Source: Cytophagaceae bacterium
GTDB lineage: Bacteria > Bacteroidota > Bacteroidia > Flavobacteriales > Flavobacteriaceae
Assembly (NCBI GenBank): GCA_002710685.1
Contig: PALD01000069.1
Span: 62,001-126,000, forward strand
DNA length: 64,000 bases
Direction of reading: 5' to 3'
Below are positions 51,667-61,084 of the stretch, in pieces (position 1 is the first letter of the stretch; every line of letters starts with the position of its first letter). A program made the position numbers and the translations under genes. The notes under the pieces were generated by a model. It made no database searches, was not told the origin of the DNA, and was given only the letters and a program-made list of their open reading frames with translations.

Positions 51667-51749
51667 TGTGTATGATTTTACAAGCTCCCGAAATTAAAAA
51701 ACCTTCACCGGTTATGGAGAAGGTTTTGTTAAAAGATAATCTTAAAAAG

Positions 51750-53081
51750 TTATTCTTTTTTGAGCAGGTGGTCTTGAAACCCCAGTTGATGTAAGGTCAT
51801 TGTGTGGTCATCTACATTAAAGGTTAGGGTTATCATTTCTTCAAAAGATTTAAAGATGTCCTTCTCAATAGCTTCTAGTGCAAATGGGCCCTGTCCCGTA
51901 GCCTGGGCACTCAGCTGCCCATTTTTATGGGTTATGGTTATCTTTAATGGAAAATCTGCATTGCTATAAACCCCATCATATTTTTCTAGATCCTCATTTG
52001 ACAATTGTAGAAAAGGTTTTGTGGGTTTAAATTGTGGCAAATCTACATCTTCATTAAAATATATGCTTGTTGCGGTTTGAAGGACGTACATGAGTTCTAT
52101 GTTAACGGCATTTGCCGTAATGGCTATTGATGCTTTTTTTGAAGGCATGTACAGTGCAAAAGAATGAAATGCATCAATGGCACCATCGTGTCCAAAACCT
52201 TTTATATTACTGAATGCGCCACTGCCCAGGCCCATTCCCATACCGGTACTCGTATCTGTCATGGTTTTTAAAGATTCTTCTGATACTAGTTTACCGGTAA
52301 ATAAGGATGTATAGAATTTTGTCAAATCTGATGGAGAAGATACAATGCCTCCCGCACCCATGGGCACGCTCATATCTGAGATTACCTTGGGCTGTTGCCA
52401 TTTCCCTTTGTGAAGGATATAGGGCAATGCCTCATTGTTTTCAGGTTTGATATCCTTGCCATAAGCGGTATTGGTCAAACCCAGTGGTACAATTATTTTT
52501 TCCTGTAGCAGGTTGCTGTATGATTTACCGCTGACCTCTTCTGCGATGTAGGAAAGCAAGATATAGTTTGTGTTAGAATATTCGGTTTTGGTACCTGGAT
52601 CAAATAAGGAAGGATGTTCAGCAAATCTTTCAAGCATTTTTTTTCTGCTTTGTGGCTTTGTAATCCATTTTTCCAGTTGTTTGTCATTTGTGATATTAAA
52701 TAGGCCGCTTTGATGATGAAGCATCTGCGTGAGCGAGATATTACCGGCATTGGGTACCTGCGGAAAATATTTACTTAGCTTGTCTTCAAGATTTAAAAGG
52801 TGGTCATCTACTAGTTGTAAGATAATCGTGGCGGTAAAGGTTTTTGTAATTGACCCTATGCGATACTTAGTATTCTCATTTGCTTTAAGCTGTTGCTTAA
52901 CATCTGCAAAACCTATGCTGTTTTGATAAACTTCTACACCGTCTTGCCTAATGGAAAACCCGGTCATGAGCTTATTGTTGTCACCTAGCGATTTAAAAAA
53001 AGAGTCAAGTTTTTCTTTATTGAAATCTTGTGCAGAAAGCGCAATCGGAAAAAAAAGAAGTAATAATAGTCTGTGTTTCAT
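51750..53081 (-). CDS. Secreted serine hydrolase (beta-lactamase class C family)
   Basis: Exported serine hydrolase of 443 residues, signal peptide 1-18 (ending ALSAQ). The nucleophile motif is S77-I-T-K80 in YRIGSITKTFTA and the Tyr motif is YSN in TEYSNTNYILL. The C-terminal extension of about 100 residues is beta-rich and family-typical. Probably a peptidase or esterase on cell-wall or peptide substrates. Its start overlaps the stop of the upstream ExbB-like gene by 4 nt, so they are co-translated. Confidence 0.92.
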   Translation of the reverse strand: MKHRLLLLLFFPIALSAQDFNKEKLDSFFKSLGDNNKLMTGFSIRQDGVEVYQNSIGFADVKQQLKANENTKYRIGSITKTFTATIILQLVDDHLLNLEDKLSKYFPQVPNAGNISLTQMLHHQSGLFNITNDKQLEKWITKPQSRKKMLERFAEHPSLFDPGTKTEYSNTNYILLSYIAEEVSGKSYSNLLQEKIIVPLGLTNTAYGKDIKPENNEALPYILHKGKWQQPKVISDMSVPMGAGGIVSSPSDLTKFYTSLFTGKLVSEESLKTMTDTSTGMGMGLGSGAFSNIKGFGHDGAIDAFHSFALYMPSKKASIAITANAVNIELMYVLQTATSIYFNEDVDLPQFKPTKPFLQLSNEDLEKYDGVYSNADFPLKITITHKNGQLSAQATGQGPFALEAIEKDIFKSFEEMITLTFNVDDHTMTLHQLGFQDHLLKKE

Positions 53082-53521
53082 TTTAGGTCTTTAACTATAT
53101 CTGTATTGGTTTCTTGTGATAACCAAGTCAGGATAAAGGTAACTATTCTACCAGCGATAAATACAAAACCACCAAAAATGGGCGAGAGCAGGGTGATCTT
53201 GATACCACCGGCAACGAGTGCGGGCTCGCCACCCCCCGTGGCTTCAATTGAATCAAATGCCTGAATCAACCCCAGGATAGAATTAAACAACCCTATCACC
53301 AGCGCAAGCAGGACAATCTGGTTGATAAGCATTTTATATTTTGCCGTCCTGGCAGGGTTCTTTTTTAGGTTTATAAAAGCCACCACGCTGAGCGCGATCA
53401 TTATTATAAAACAAAAAATGATTGTTGACATGGCAAACGGGCCGCCTTCTTGAATGCGGTGACCAATCTGTGTAAATAGTCCTGGCTGTTCTTGCATCGT
53501 GATGAAAATAGGTAATTTCAT
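53078..53521 (-). CDS. MotA/TolQ/ExbB-family membrane protein
   Basis: A 147-residue inner-membrane protein with three predicted helices: residues 30-50 (MSTIIFCFIIMIALSVVAFINL), about 67-87, and about 112-135. The region AFDSIEATGGGEPALVAGGIKITLLSP aligns with the ExbB/TolQ proton-channel core but is shortened. No ExbD or TonB partner lies beside it. Its partner is the serine hydrolase (4-nt overlap), an unusual pairing. Confidence 0.82.
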   Translation of the reverse strand: MKLPIFITMQEQPGLFTQIGHRIQEGGPFAMSTIIFCFIIMIALSVVAFINLKKNPARTAKYKMLINQIVLLALVIGLFNSILGLIQAFDSIEATGGGEPALVAGGIKITLLSPIFGGFVFIAGRIVTFILTWLSQETNTDIVKDLK

Positions 53522-53547
53522 AAGTGTTGTTATTTTGATTATGAAAC

Positions 53548-53555
53548 CAAAAGTA
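53548..53555 (-). promoter_or_regulatory. -7 box of the ExbB-like/serine hydrolase pair
   Basis: TACTTTTG on the minus strand, 26 nt before the ExbB-like start. Confidence 0.5.
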
Positions 53556-53735
53556 GCTTGGTCATCCCTTTGCTCTGTTTTTTTGCGATGGATGTATCAT
53601 CAAGCAGGACAGATGACGGAATGCTTAACGGTTTAAGGGTTTTAGAATGCCCTGCGTTAAACTTCGTGCTAAATCCGTAATGCGTCGCAAATCTTTTGCA
53701 ATTTAATTTTTTTGGGAGACCTTGTCCAGATTCTC

Positions 53736-54827
53736 ATGAAGCAGTACAAAAAACTACTTATCGCCCTTACTCAAAAAATGCTGATGCAGCTGCTCATTAG
53801 CACCGGTATTGTATTGTTCTTCATATTTTATTTGAGCATCGCACTCACTAATCTTGGTCCGGCATTTACATTGGCCTGCTTTTTATTGCCCGTAACCCTT
53901 GCCATGGTAAACGTCTTTTGCTATTATTTGATTCCGCGGTTCCTCTTTAGGCAAAAGTATCTGTGGTTTGCGCTTTACAGCGTGTATACCATAATCATTG
54001 CTAATTTTATCATCGTACTTTCCGTGTTCTATGGAGTCATGTTCCTCAATTTTATAACAGAGCTCAACAACGCAATCCCCCTGAGCAAAAACCTATATCT
54101 CGTGATCATAGGCGTGTATATGGTAGTCCTGATTGCATCGCTTTTTTCGGTCTTTCGCGAAAGCTATACAATGCATATCAACAATAAAGAACTACAATAT
54201 GCCCTGCTCAATGGCCAGTTACAGCTCAAGGAACAAGAACTTTCTTATCTTAAAATGCAGATTCATCCACACTTTTTGTTCAACACGCTCAACACGATTT
54301 ATGGTAGCGCAATCGCAAAAAAACCACAGACGCCGGCGCTTATCCTCAAGCTGTCAAACCTGCTGGATTACATTTTATACCAAACGCAAAAATCACAGGT
54401 CTCACTACAGGATGAACTTGCACATCTTGAGGATTACATCGCCCTTGAGCAATTACGCCACGGCAACCGCATTGAGATCACCACCCATCTTCCTGAAGAT
54501 GTACATGGCATCACGGTGGCGCCCATGCTGTTTTTGCCTTTTTTAGAAAATAGCTTTAAGCACGGTAAGCAAGAAGCCACGACCATGCAGATCAATCTTG
54601 AAATCCAGGTGGTAAATGGGGATATCGTGTTCTATCTAAGCAATACATTTGATACGGCTTTCGCCGAAAAGAATATAGAATCTTCAGGAATAGGCCTGAT
54701 AAATATCAAGAAACGCTTACAAATGCTCTACCCTGACAGCCACAAGTTGGAGATTGATCGTGACGGAGGAAATTTTGTCGTAAGACTACACCTGGAAACC
54801 CAGAAAATCACAAAGCCAAACCAATGA
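53736..54827 (+). CDS. LytS-family sensor histidine kinase
   Basis: Membrane sensor kinase of 363 residues. Four predicted helices (about residues 15-145) precede a HisKA_7TM-type His kinase domain: the phospho-acceptor His is in QIHPHFLFNTLNTIYG, with the N-box FLPFLENSFKHG and the GIGLINIKKRL G-box. The ligand is unknown. The start is ATG at 53736 because TTG at 53712 is in an unlikely context. It overlaps the response regulator by 4 nt. Confidence 0.93.
   Translation: MKQYKKLLIALTQKMLMQLLISTGIVLFFIFYLSIALTNLGPAFTLACFLLPVTLAMVNVFCYYLIPRFLFRQKYLWFALYSVYTIIIANFIIVLSVFYGVMFLNFITELNNAIPLSKNLYLVIIGVYMVVLIASLFSVFRESYTMHINNKELQYALLNGQLQLKEQELSYLKMQIHPHFLFNTLNTIYGSAIAKKPQTPALILKLSNLLDYILYQTQKSQVSLQDELAHLEDYIALEQLRHGNRIEITTHLPEDVHGITVAPMLFLPFLENSFKHGKQEATTMQINLEIQVVNGDIVFYLSNTFDTAFAEKNIESSGIGLINIKKRLQMLYPDSHKLEIDRDGGNFVVRLHLETQKITKPNQ
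54152..54163. repeat. Palindrome CTTTCGCGAAAG inside the kinase gene
   Basis: Read as V-F-R-E-S. The frame matches the copy in rimO (S-F-R-E-K). Confidence 0.6.
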
Positions 54828-55519
54828 ACTGTATCATAGTAGATGACGAGCCCATCGCCCAGGATATCTTAAAGAACTTTGTTGAAAAGGTAGACTTTTT
54901 ACGCCTCAACGGGGTTTATGATAATGCAACCGAAGCTTTTAACAGCATACAGAAAGGGGAGGTTGAATTGGTTTTTCTGGATATCAACATGCCAGGTATT
55001 GATGGTATGGCTTTTGCCAAAATCTTACCAAAACACATCAAGATCATCTTTACAACTGCCTATAGGGAATATGCCGTGGAGGGCTTTGACCTGCACGCCA
55101 TGGATTATCTTTTAAAACCCATATCATTTGAGCGTTTTTTAAAAGCCGTGAACCGGGTGCGGGAAGCCCTGGGGTCAATTACGACAGGTGGTGATGAAAT
55201 AGATAGGAAGTTTGTATTTGTGCGTGTTGACCGTAAGATGGAAAAGCTGGCCTTTGATGAGATCATGTACATAGAAAGCTATGCTGACTATCTAAAAATA
55301 CATACCGCGACAGGCTTGATCGTCGTGCGGGAAACACTTTCCAATTTTGAAGAAAAACTCCCCAATGACCATTTTATAAGGGTTCATCGTTCATATATCG
55401 CAAGGCTTGATGCCATAAGCTCATATACCCACGAGCAGATAGAAGTAAATAAAAACTCGCTGCCCATTAGCAGGTCTTATAAAGAAAAAGTACTCGAAAC
55501 CCTGCAACGGTTTGAATAA
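54824..55519 (+). CDS. LytTR-family response regulator
   Basis: Response regulator of 231 residues. Receiver with D53 as the phosphorylation site (FLDINMPGIDG) and the TTAYREYAVEGFDLHAMDYLLKPI switch region. A LytTR DNA-binding domain follows (about 130-231: YIESYADYLKIHTATGLIVVRETLSNFEEKLPNDHFIRVHRSYIA). ATG overlaps the kinase stop (ATGA). Targets are not visible; the divergent ExbB-like gene is a possible one. Confidence 0.95.
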   Translation: MNCIIVDDEPIAQDILKNFVEKVDFLRLNGVYDNATEAFNSIQKGEVELVFLDINMPGIDGMAFAKILPKHIKIIFTTAYREYAVEGFDLHAMDYLLKPISFERFLKAVNRVREALGSITTGGDEIDRKFVFVRVDRKMEKLAFDEIMYIESYADYLKIHTATGLIVVRETLSNFEEKLPNDHFIRVHRSYIARLDAISSYTHEQIEVNKNSLPISRSYKEKVLETLQRFE

Positions 55520-55520
55520 A

Positions 55521-55550
55521 AAAAAGCCTTCTTTTAAAGAAGGCTTTTTT
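55521..55550. terminator. Bidirectional terminator between the response regulator and lpdA
   Basis: An A-rich/T-rich flanked stem (AAGCCTTCTTT with AAAGAAGGCTT) over 55523-55547. It serves both convergent genes. Confidence 0.88.
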
Positions 55551-55568
55551 ATGAAAGTCAATAGCTTT

Positions 55569-56999
55569 TTAAATATGCAGTGGCCTGTCTTCGGTAGCGG
55601 CGAGTGCAGCTTCTTTTACCGCCTCGGCATACGTGGGATGCGCATGTGACATGCGCGATATATCCTCAGCACTTGCCCGGTATTCCATTGCGGTTACCCC
55701 CTCGGCGATAAGGTCAGCCACGCGGGCACCCACCATGTGGATCCCCAGGACTTCGTCAGTTTTCTTGTCTGCAAGTATTTTTACAAATCCATCAGTATCC
55801 CCACTGGCGCGAGAACGGCCCAGCGCACGCATGGGGAATGAACCTGATTTGTATTCCACGCCTGCTTCCTTGAGTTGTTCTTCGGTTTTACCAACAGAGG
55901 CAACCTCTGGCCAGGTATAGACCACACCAGGAATCAAATTGTAATCAATATGTGGTTTTTGACCTGCAAGTGTTTCGGCGACAAAAACACCTTCTTCTTC
56001 AGCTTTGTGCGCAAGCATGGCGCCTTTAATTACATCACCTATGGCGTAGATGTGGGGTACTTTGGTTTGTAAATGGTCGTTGACATCAATGCGGCCACGG
56101 TCATCAGTTGACAATCCCGCAGCTTCAAGGTTAAGGCCATCAGTATACGGTTTACGACCTACGGAGACAAGAACGTAATCTCCCTTGAATTCCACATCCT
56201 GGTCTTTTTTATCCTTTGCTTTTACAACGACTTCATCCCCGTTACGCTCCACCGCGTTGACCTTGTGTGAAGTGTTGATCTTCATTTTAGACTTCTTAAG
56301 CACTTTAGTAAGTTCTTTACTTTGTGCTCCATCCATCGTGGGGATGATACGGTCTAGATATTCTACAACAGTAACCTCAGAACCTAGGCGTTTATATACC
56401 TGGCCAAGTTCTAGCCCGATTACGCCACCACCTATAACAATAAGGTGTTTCGGTATTTCTTTAAGCTTTAATGCTTCGGTAGAAGTGATGATTCTTTCTT
56501 TATCAATCTCGATAAACGGAAGGGTAGATGGCTTGCTACCCGTGGCGATGATCGTGTTTGTTGCTTCTATCTCCTGATCGTCACCTTCCGCACTTTGACC
56601 TTGCTCAGTATTAACTCCAGCGATAGTGATATGTGTTGCGTCCTTAAAACTACCGACGCCATGATAAACATCGATTTTGTTCTTGCCCATCAGGAACTCG
56701 ATACCCTTTGTGGTTTGCTCGACAACGCTGGCCTTGCGATTCATCATTTTCTCAAGGTTTACCTTGACATCTCCAGGAACCTCGATGCCGTGCTCCTCAA
56801 AATGATTAAGGGCATCGTCGTAGTGGTGGGATGAATCCAAAAGTGCTTTTGAAGGAATACAACCCACGTTGAGGCAGGTGCCTCCCAGGGTTGAATATTT
56901 TTCTATAATAGCGGTTTTAAGGCCTAATTGTGCACAGCGAATGGCAGCCACATAACCTCCAGGACCGGAACCTATGACTGCAACGTCATATTTACTCAT
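55569..56999 (-). CDS. lpdA: Dihydrolipoyl dehydrogenase (E3)
   Basis: FAD enzyme that reoxidises dihydrolipoyl-lysine of the 2-oxoacid dehydrogenase complexes, making NADH. FAD-binding GSGPGGYVAA, redox pair C42/C47 in GGTCLNVGCIPS, NAD-site GGGVIGLELG, and the active-site His/Glu of the dimer partner in HAHPTYAEAVKEAAL. 476 residues, complete. Likely partner for the E2 at 1.9 kb and others elsewhere. Confidence 0.97.
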   Translation of the reverse strand: MSKYDVAVIGSGPGGYVAAIRCAQLGLKTAIIEKYSTLGGTCLNVGCIPSKALLDSSHHYDDALNHFEEHGIEVPGDVKVNLEKMMNRKASVVEQTTKGIEFLMGKNKIDVYHGVGSFKDATHITIAGVNTEQGQSAEGDDQEIEATNTIIATGSKPSTLPFIEIDKERIITSTEALKLKEIPKHLIVIGGGVIGLELGQVYKRLGSEVTVVEYLDRIIPTMDGAQSKELTKVLKKSKMKINTSHKVNAVERNGDEVVVKAKDKKDQDVEFKGDYVLVSVGRKPYTDGLNLEAAGLSTDDRGRIDVNDHLQTKVPHIYAIGDVIKGAMLAHKAEEEGVFVAETLAGQKPHIDYNLIPGVVYTWPEVASVGKTEEQLKEAGVEYKSGSFPMRALGRSRASGDTDGFVKILADKKTDEVLGIHMVGARVADLIAEGVTAMEYRASAEDISRMSHAHPTYAEAVKEAALAATEDRPLHI

Positions 57000-57024
57000 A
57001 AAAATGCTTTCTTAAGTGTAATTA

Positions 57025-57032
57025 CAAAGTTA
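57025..57032 (-). promoter_or_regulatory. -7 box of lpdA
   Basis: TAACTTTG on the minus strand, 25 nt before the lpdA start. Confidence 0.5.
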
Positions 57033-57077
57033 CGATGTACAGAGAAATTATTTAGGTTTTTAAGACCATAATACAGA

Positions 57078-59024
57078 TTACTGAATCCTTCTAATTTTCA
57101 TGTAACATTGAGAAGGATCTACACTTATTGAAGATCCTGAATATGAAAGTACAATAAAATCAATCATGGAACCTCCAGAAGGAATATTTACAATGGCAAT
57201 TTGTTTATGAGAACTTATATTGGCATTATAAGATGCACTGGCAGAAACTCCTTTTACACTTTGGGTAGATACCGTACCGCCCACACGTAGATTCCATTCA
57301 ACCGAGCTGTTTGTGTTAAGGGCCAATTCAGACTCTATTTCATACACTCCTTGTGGTAAGGTAAGTGAAGTCCCGCTGAATGATGACCCCGTTATAGAAT
57401 TGAACAAGCTGTTGGAAAAATTGAAAACGACAGTAGATCCAGAAAAAATATATGCAACATCGTTTCTGAGCATTGCTTGGGAACTTGGGGGCGTTTGCCA
57501 TGTTGCGGTACCATTGGCATCAGAGGTGAGGACCTTACCCGCGCCTTGTGATCCATTACTAATTCTTAATGACCCATTGACGTGTAGTTTTGCCTGGGGG
57601 TCACTTGTAGCGATACCCACATCACCGTCTTCTCTTATGACCATTCTATCTACCGTAGAAGTTGTACCGTTAGGGGTGGTGGCAAATTTTATTTTGCCCG
57701 CACTTGAAGTAGATGTGGTTGCCCCATCTGCCTGAAAGTAGACTTCAGCACTTGGTTTAAAATCATAGGTGGATGCCTTTGTCAATGATTGTCCCCTTAA
57801 GCCTCCTATACGGGTATCGTTGGGCAAAAGCGCAGGAGATGCAATAGAACCTAAAGATCTATATAAATCAAGGTCTAGATCATCATCAAGTCCGTCAATA
57901 AATCGCAAAAAAAGAACATCTCTTGAATTTTCAGTAGTAATCTGTAAAGCCCCACGTGGATTGTTTGTGCCGATGCCCACCTGGCCCATGGTATAGATGT
58001 TATCTGTATTAGAAGTTGCGGGATTTGTAGTCTCTGCTTTGTTCCAGGGTTCAATATTTGTATTTATGGGCATCCATGCCCCTGCAACGTTATCCCAGTA
58101 ATGAAACCCTTTTTTATAAGAACCTGCATCTGCTATGAGATAGACCAGTTGCCCATCATTGAGACCATTAACGGTCAATGCATTTACCCTGGGGACTAGA
58201 ATACCATCAGATTCGCTTACAGCACCTAGATGATTTGTGGCACGAACGTCCAAGGTAGATTCTGGGGTGTCTCCACCTATCACGACATTACCTTGATTGT
58301 TAAGTGTCATCACGGCAACCTGGGAGGTTGAACCTTCAGGTGTTGTATTAAATACAAATTTTGCTGGTGTACTACCCGTGGTAGGTGTGCCATCCATATA
58401 CATGCGCAGTCCGCCAACTTCTTGAACGCCAGAACCATCATGTGTTTTAAAGATCATGGAGCCTATTTCTTGATTGGCTGCTAGCGCAGTGGGGGCATCA
58501 AGTGTACCTCCCGTATTGTAAAAAATCAAGTTGGGGGGATTGGTACTTGCGCTGGTGAATTGCATGTCATTGTCACCTTCACGGCGCAATTCAATATGCT
58601 CAATGGGATCATTAGTGCCAATCCCAAAATCACCGTTTTCACCAAAGTTCAATTGAAAACCGTTTTCAAAGGCAATATTGGAGCGTATGTATGCTTCACC
58701 AGCTCCATTTACTGCCCTGGTCCATTCATTGCGCAGGGGTATCCAGTCAGATACATTATTGTCCCAGTAGTGAAATCCCTTAAAGTAACCGCTCACATCT
58801 GTTGTAAGGTACATCAGCATACCATGCTGGTCTGCTCCAGGATTGGTAGAGGGCAGTTTGTCTAACCTGGGTATGAGGATACCATTGTTGAGCGCAGGGT
58901 TTGCAGGGTCACCCACGGCAATGTCGAGAAGAGCTTTGGGATTCGTGGTCCCTATCCCCACCTGAGCATTTGTGATGGTAAATGTGAACAGGAATAGAAA
59001 TAGTAAAATTGTAATTGTTTTCAT
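57078..59024 (-). CDS. Surface protein with VGIGTTNP-type tail-fibre-like modules
   Basis: A 648-residue exported protein (signal peptide 1-20, ending NAQ). It contains several copies of the VGIGTTNPKALLDI module (also FGIGTNDP, VGIGTNNP, VGIATSDP), each at the start of a beta-helix-like stretch. Two large blocks repeat with about 230 residues between them: GILIPRLDKLP...GFHYWDN and GILVPRVNAL...GFHYWDN. The C-terminal 130 residues are a distinct fold. Similar proteins in Bacteroidota are often annotated as tail-fibre-like or hypothetical. No T9SS sorting domain is seen at the C-terminus. Upstream lies a 347-bp AT-rich gap. Confidence 0.82.
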   Translation of the reverse strand: MKTITILLFLFLFTFTITNAQVGIGTTNPKALLDIAVGDPANPALNNGILIPRLDKLPSTNPGADQHGMLMYLTTDVSGYFKGFHYWDNNVSDWIPLRNEWTRAVNGAGEAYIRSNIAFENGFQLNFGENGDFGIGTNDPIEHIELRREGDNDMQFTSASTNPPNLIFYNTGGTLDAPTALAANQEIGSMIFKTHDGSGVQEVGGLRMYMDGTPTTGSTPAKFVFNTTPEGSTSQVAVMTLNNQGNVVIGGDTPESTLDVRATNHLGAVSESDGILVPRVNALTVNGLNDGQLVYLIADAGSYKKGFHYWDNVAGAWMPINTNIEPWNKAETTNPATSNTDNIYTMGQVGIGTNNPRGALQITTENSRDVLFLRFIDGLDDDLDLDLYRSLGSIASPALLPNDTRIGGLRGQSLTKASTYDFKPSAEVYFQADGATTSTSSAGKIKFATTPNGTTSTVDRMVIREDGDVGIATSDPQAKLHVNGSLRISNGSQGAGKVLTSDANGTATWQTPPSSQAMLRNDVAYIFSGSTVVFNFSNSLFNSITGSSFSGTSLTLPQGVYEIESELALNTNSSVEWNLRVGGTVSTQSVKGVSASASYNANISSHKQIAIVNIPSGGSMIDFIVLSYSGSSISVDPSQCYMKIRRIQ

Positions 59025-59371
59025 TTGGGGCTGAAAAAATGTAAAAAAATACTTGTATTAAATGATTTTACGAATATAACGGTATTAATTCTAAATGAAA
59101 TAGTTAGGTTTTATTTTTATGAAATACTGAGAAAAATAACCGTTTAACTGATAAAAATGTAATTTCATCGGTATTTTGATGATTTATCATATGGTTTTTA
59201 TAGATGTTGATAGACTTATTATTGTTTGGTTTTGAGTTGGTTAAATTTAAAATTACCACTTCTTATTGCTGTTATACCCATGAGGGTCGTTATCCTCCTG
59301 TTTTCAGGATTACATTAGCCAGACCATTTAATTGTTTTATGTATTATTGTAGGTAAATCAAATGATAGAAA
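59025..59371. other. AT-rich intergenic region between divergent genes
   Basis: About 350 bp with no coding potential. No perfect TAnnTTTG box was found on either strand. A weak hairpin (CCTG-TTTT-CAGG) lies near 59297-59308. It must hold the promoters of the surface protein and nhaC but they are not recognisable. Confidence 0.5.
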
Positions 59372-60835
59372 ATGCAAGAACCTCTCAACGACCCCCAGCA
59401 CGAGCATATAGTTAATAACAGGGAGCTTAACATCTGGGAAGCCTTGATTCCTGTTTTGATTTTGATGGGATTGTTGGCATACAATATCTTTTTTAATGAT
59501 GGAGAATGGCTGGGCGAATATAGCAATCAGTTTATCCTGTTGATGGGTGGAGGGGTTGCTGCCATTGTAGGATTCTTGAACAAGGCCAAGTTCAACGAAG
59601 TGGTTGCCGAGATCTGGGAAAACCTAAAAAGCGTTTTTGTTCCCATCCTTATCCTTTTTATGGTAGGGGCATTGGCCGGCAGCTGGTTGATAAGTGGTAT
59701 AATCCCCGCGATGGTGTATTATGGGCTTGAGGTCTTGAGTCCGTCGATTTTCTTGCCCGCATCGGTTGTGATCGCCGCTATAATTTCTATTGCGACGGGC
59801 AGTTCATGGACAACCTCTGCGACTGTGGGCATTGCCCTGGTGGGCATAGGTACCGCACTGGGTATCAATAGTGGTATCATCGCTGGTGCAGTGATTTCGG
59901 GAGCATATTTTGGGGATAAGATGTCACCATTGAGCGATACCACAAACCTGGCGCCTGCGATGGCGGGAACAGATTTGTTTACCCATATTCGTTATATGAT
60001 TTTCACAACGGGTCCCACCATCCTCATCACCTTGATTATTTTTACGATTATAGGTTTTACCGGGGAGACCCATGGTAATGCAGACGTTAGCGGGCTTTTG
60101 AGTGTTATAGATGATACATTTGACATTACCCCTTGGTTATTTATTGTCCCTGGGCTTGTTATCGTGTTGATTTTGTTCAAGACTAAACCACTTGTTTCTC
60201 TGGGCGTAGGTGTTGTCACGGCAGCAATTTTTGCTTTTATCTTTCAGCCACAGATCCTTGATTTATTGTCTGAAAATAAGCTTGGCGCAATCGCAAATGC
60301 CATATGGAGCGATACGGCCATAACCACTACTAATGAAACGCTTAACGATTTATTCTCTTCTGGCGGGATGATGGGTATGGTTTGGACAATCTTGTTGATT
60401 ATCTCTGCCATGATTTTTGGCGGTATCATGGATGGGATTGGTGCTCTTGCCCGTATCACAAAAGCATTACTATCCCTAGCTGATTCCATTTTTGGGCTTT
60501 TTGCCAGTACCGTGCTAAGCTGTATAGGTCTCAACGTTGTCGCTTCAGACCAGTACCTGGCCATCGTCATACCTGGCAAGATGTTCAAAAAAGCTTATGA
60601 GGATAAAAACCTCGCCCCAGAAAACCTGAGCCGTACCCTTGAAGACTCTGGTACGGTAACTTCAGTTTTAATACCGTGGAATACCTGCGGGGCGTATCAA
60701 AGCAGTGTGCTGGGCGTTTCAACGGGCGAATATTTTATGTATGCCATCTTCAACTGGTTGAGCCCCATCATGACGCTCACCTTTGCTGCGCTCAAGATCA
60801 AGATAAGGATGCGGGACAAGGCTGTTGCTGCCTAG
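59372..60835 (+). CDS. nhaC: Na+/H+ antiporter NhaC family
   Basis: Inner-membrane sodium/proton antiporter of 487 residues with about 12 helices. The family segments GDKMSPLSDTTNLAPAMAGTDLFTH and SSWTTSATVGIALVGIGTALG are present, along with LIPWNTCGAYQSSVLGVS near the end. NhaC proteins sometimes carry amino-acid/sodium or malate-lactate exchange instead, so substrate is family-level only. A dispersed hairpin follows the stop. Confidence 0.92.
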   Translation: MQEPLNDPQHEHIVNNRELNIWEALIPVLILMGLLAYNIFFNDGEWLGEYSNQFILLMGGGVAAIVGFLNKAKFNEVVAEIWENLKSVFVPILILFMVGALAGSWLISGIIPAMVYYGLEVLSPSIFLPASVVIAAIISIATGSSWTTSATVGIALVGIGTALGINSGIIAGAVISGAYFGDKMSPLSDTTNLAPAMAGTDLFTHIRYMIFTTGPTILITLIIFTIIGFTGETHGNADVSGLLSVIDDTFDITPWLFIVPGLVIVLILFKTKPLVSLGVGVVTAAIFAFIFQPQILDLLSENKLGAIANAIWSDTAITTTNETLNDLFSSGGMMGMVWTILLIISAMIFGGIMDGIGALARITKALLSLADSIFGLFASTVLSCIGLNVVASDQYLAIVIPGKMFKKAYEDKNLAPENLSRTLEDSGTVTSVLIPWNTCGAYQSSVLGVSTGEYFMYAIFNWLSPIMTLTFAALKIKIRMRDKAVAA

Positions 60836-60838
60836 TTA

Positions 60839-60856
60839 TTTTGGCGAAAGCCTAAA
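60839..60856. repeat. Variant dispersed hairpin TTTTGGC-GAAA-GCCTAAA behind nhaC
   Basis: Starts 4 nt after the stop codon, with one inserted T in the right arm. Its complement occurs at 29814-29827 inside the NHL gene. Confidence 0.65.
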
Positions 60857-61022
60857 GAACCCAGAATTTTTTTTCAACTATCTTTTGAGGATTTCCATGG
60901 TATTTGTGGGGTATTCTTGTTGATTTAACAGTTGAAATGCTTTTCGTTTTGATACATTCACAGTAATTGCTGTTTTATAAATTTCCTTTATTATTTAATA
61001 GGAATTGTACATCTTTTCTCTA

Positions 61023-61052
61023 TTGATTATTGTTTTTTCAGGTTTAGTTTTG
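61023..61052 (+). promoter_or_regulatory. Promoter of the peroxiredoxin operon
   Basis: TTG at 61023-61025 and TAGTTTTG at 61045-61052 with a 19-nt spacer, giving a leader of about 28 nt. Confidence 0.72.
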
Positions 61053-61084
61053 CCCTGTATTAAAACCTAAAAAAACATACCATA

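Noticed and set aside
57078..59024. Tail-fibre-like protein as a sign of a prophage
   Set aside because: It has a signal peptide and no phage structural, integrase or lysis gene around it; such VGIGTTNP proteins are common surface proteins in Bacteroidota.
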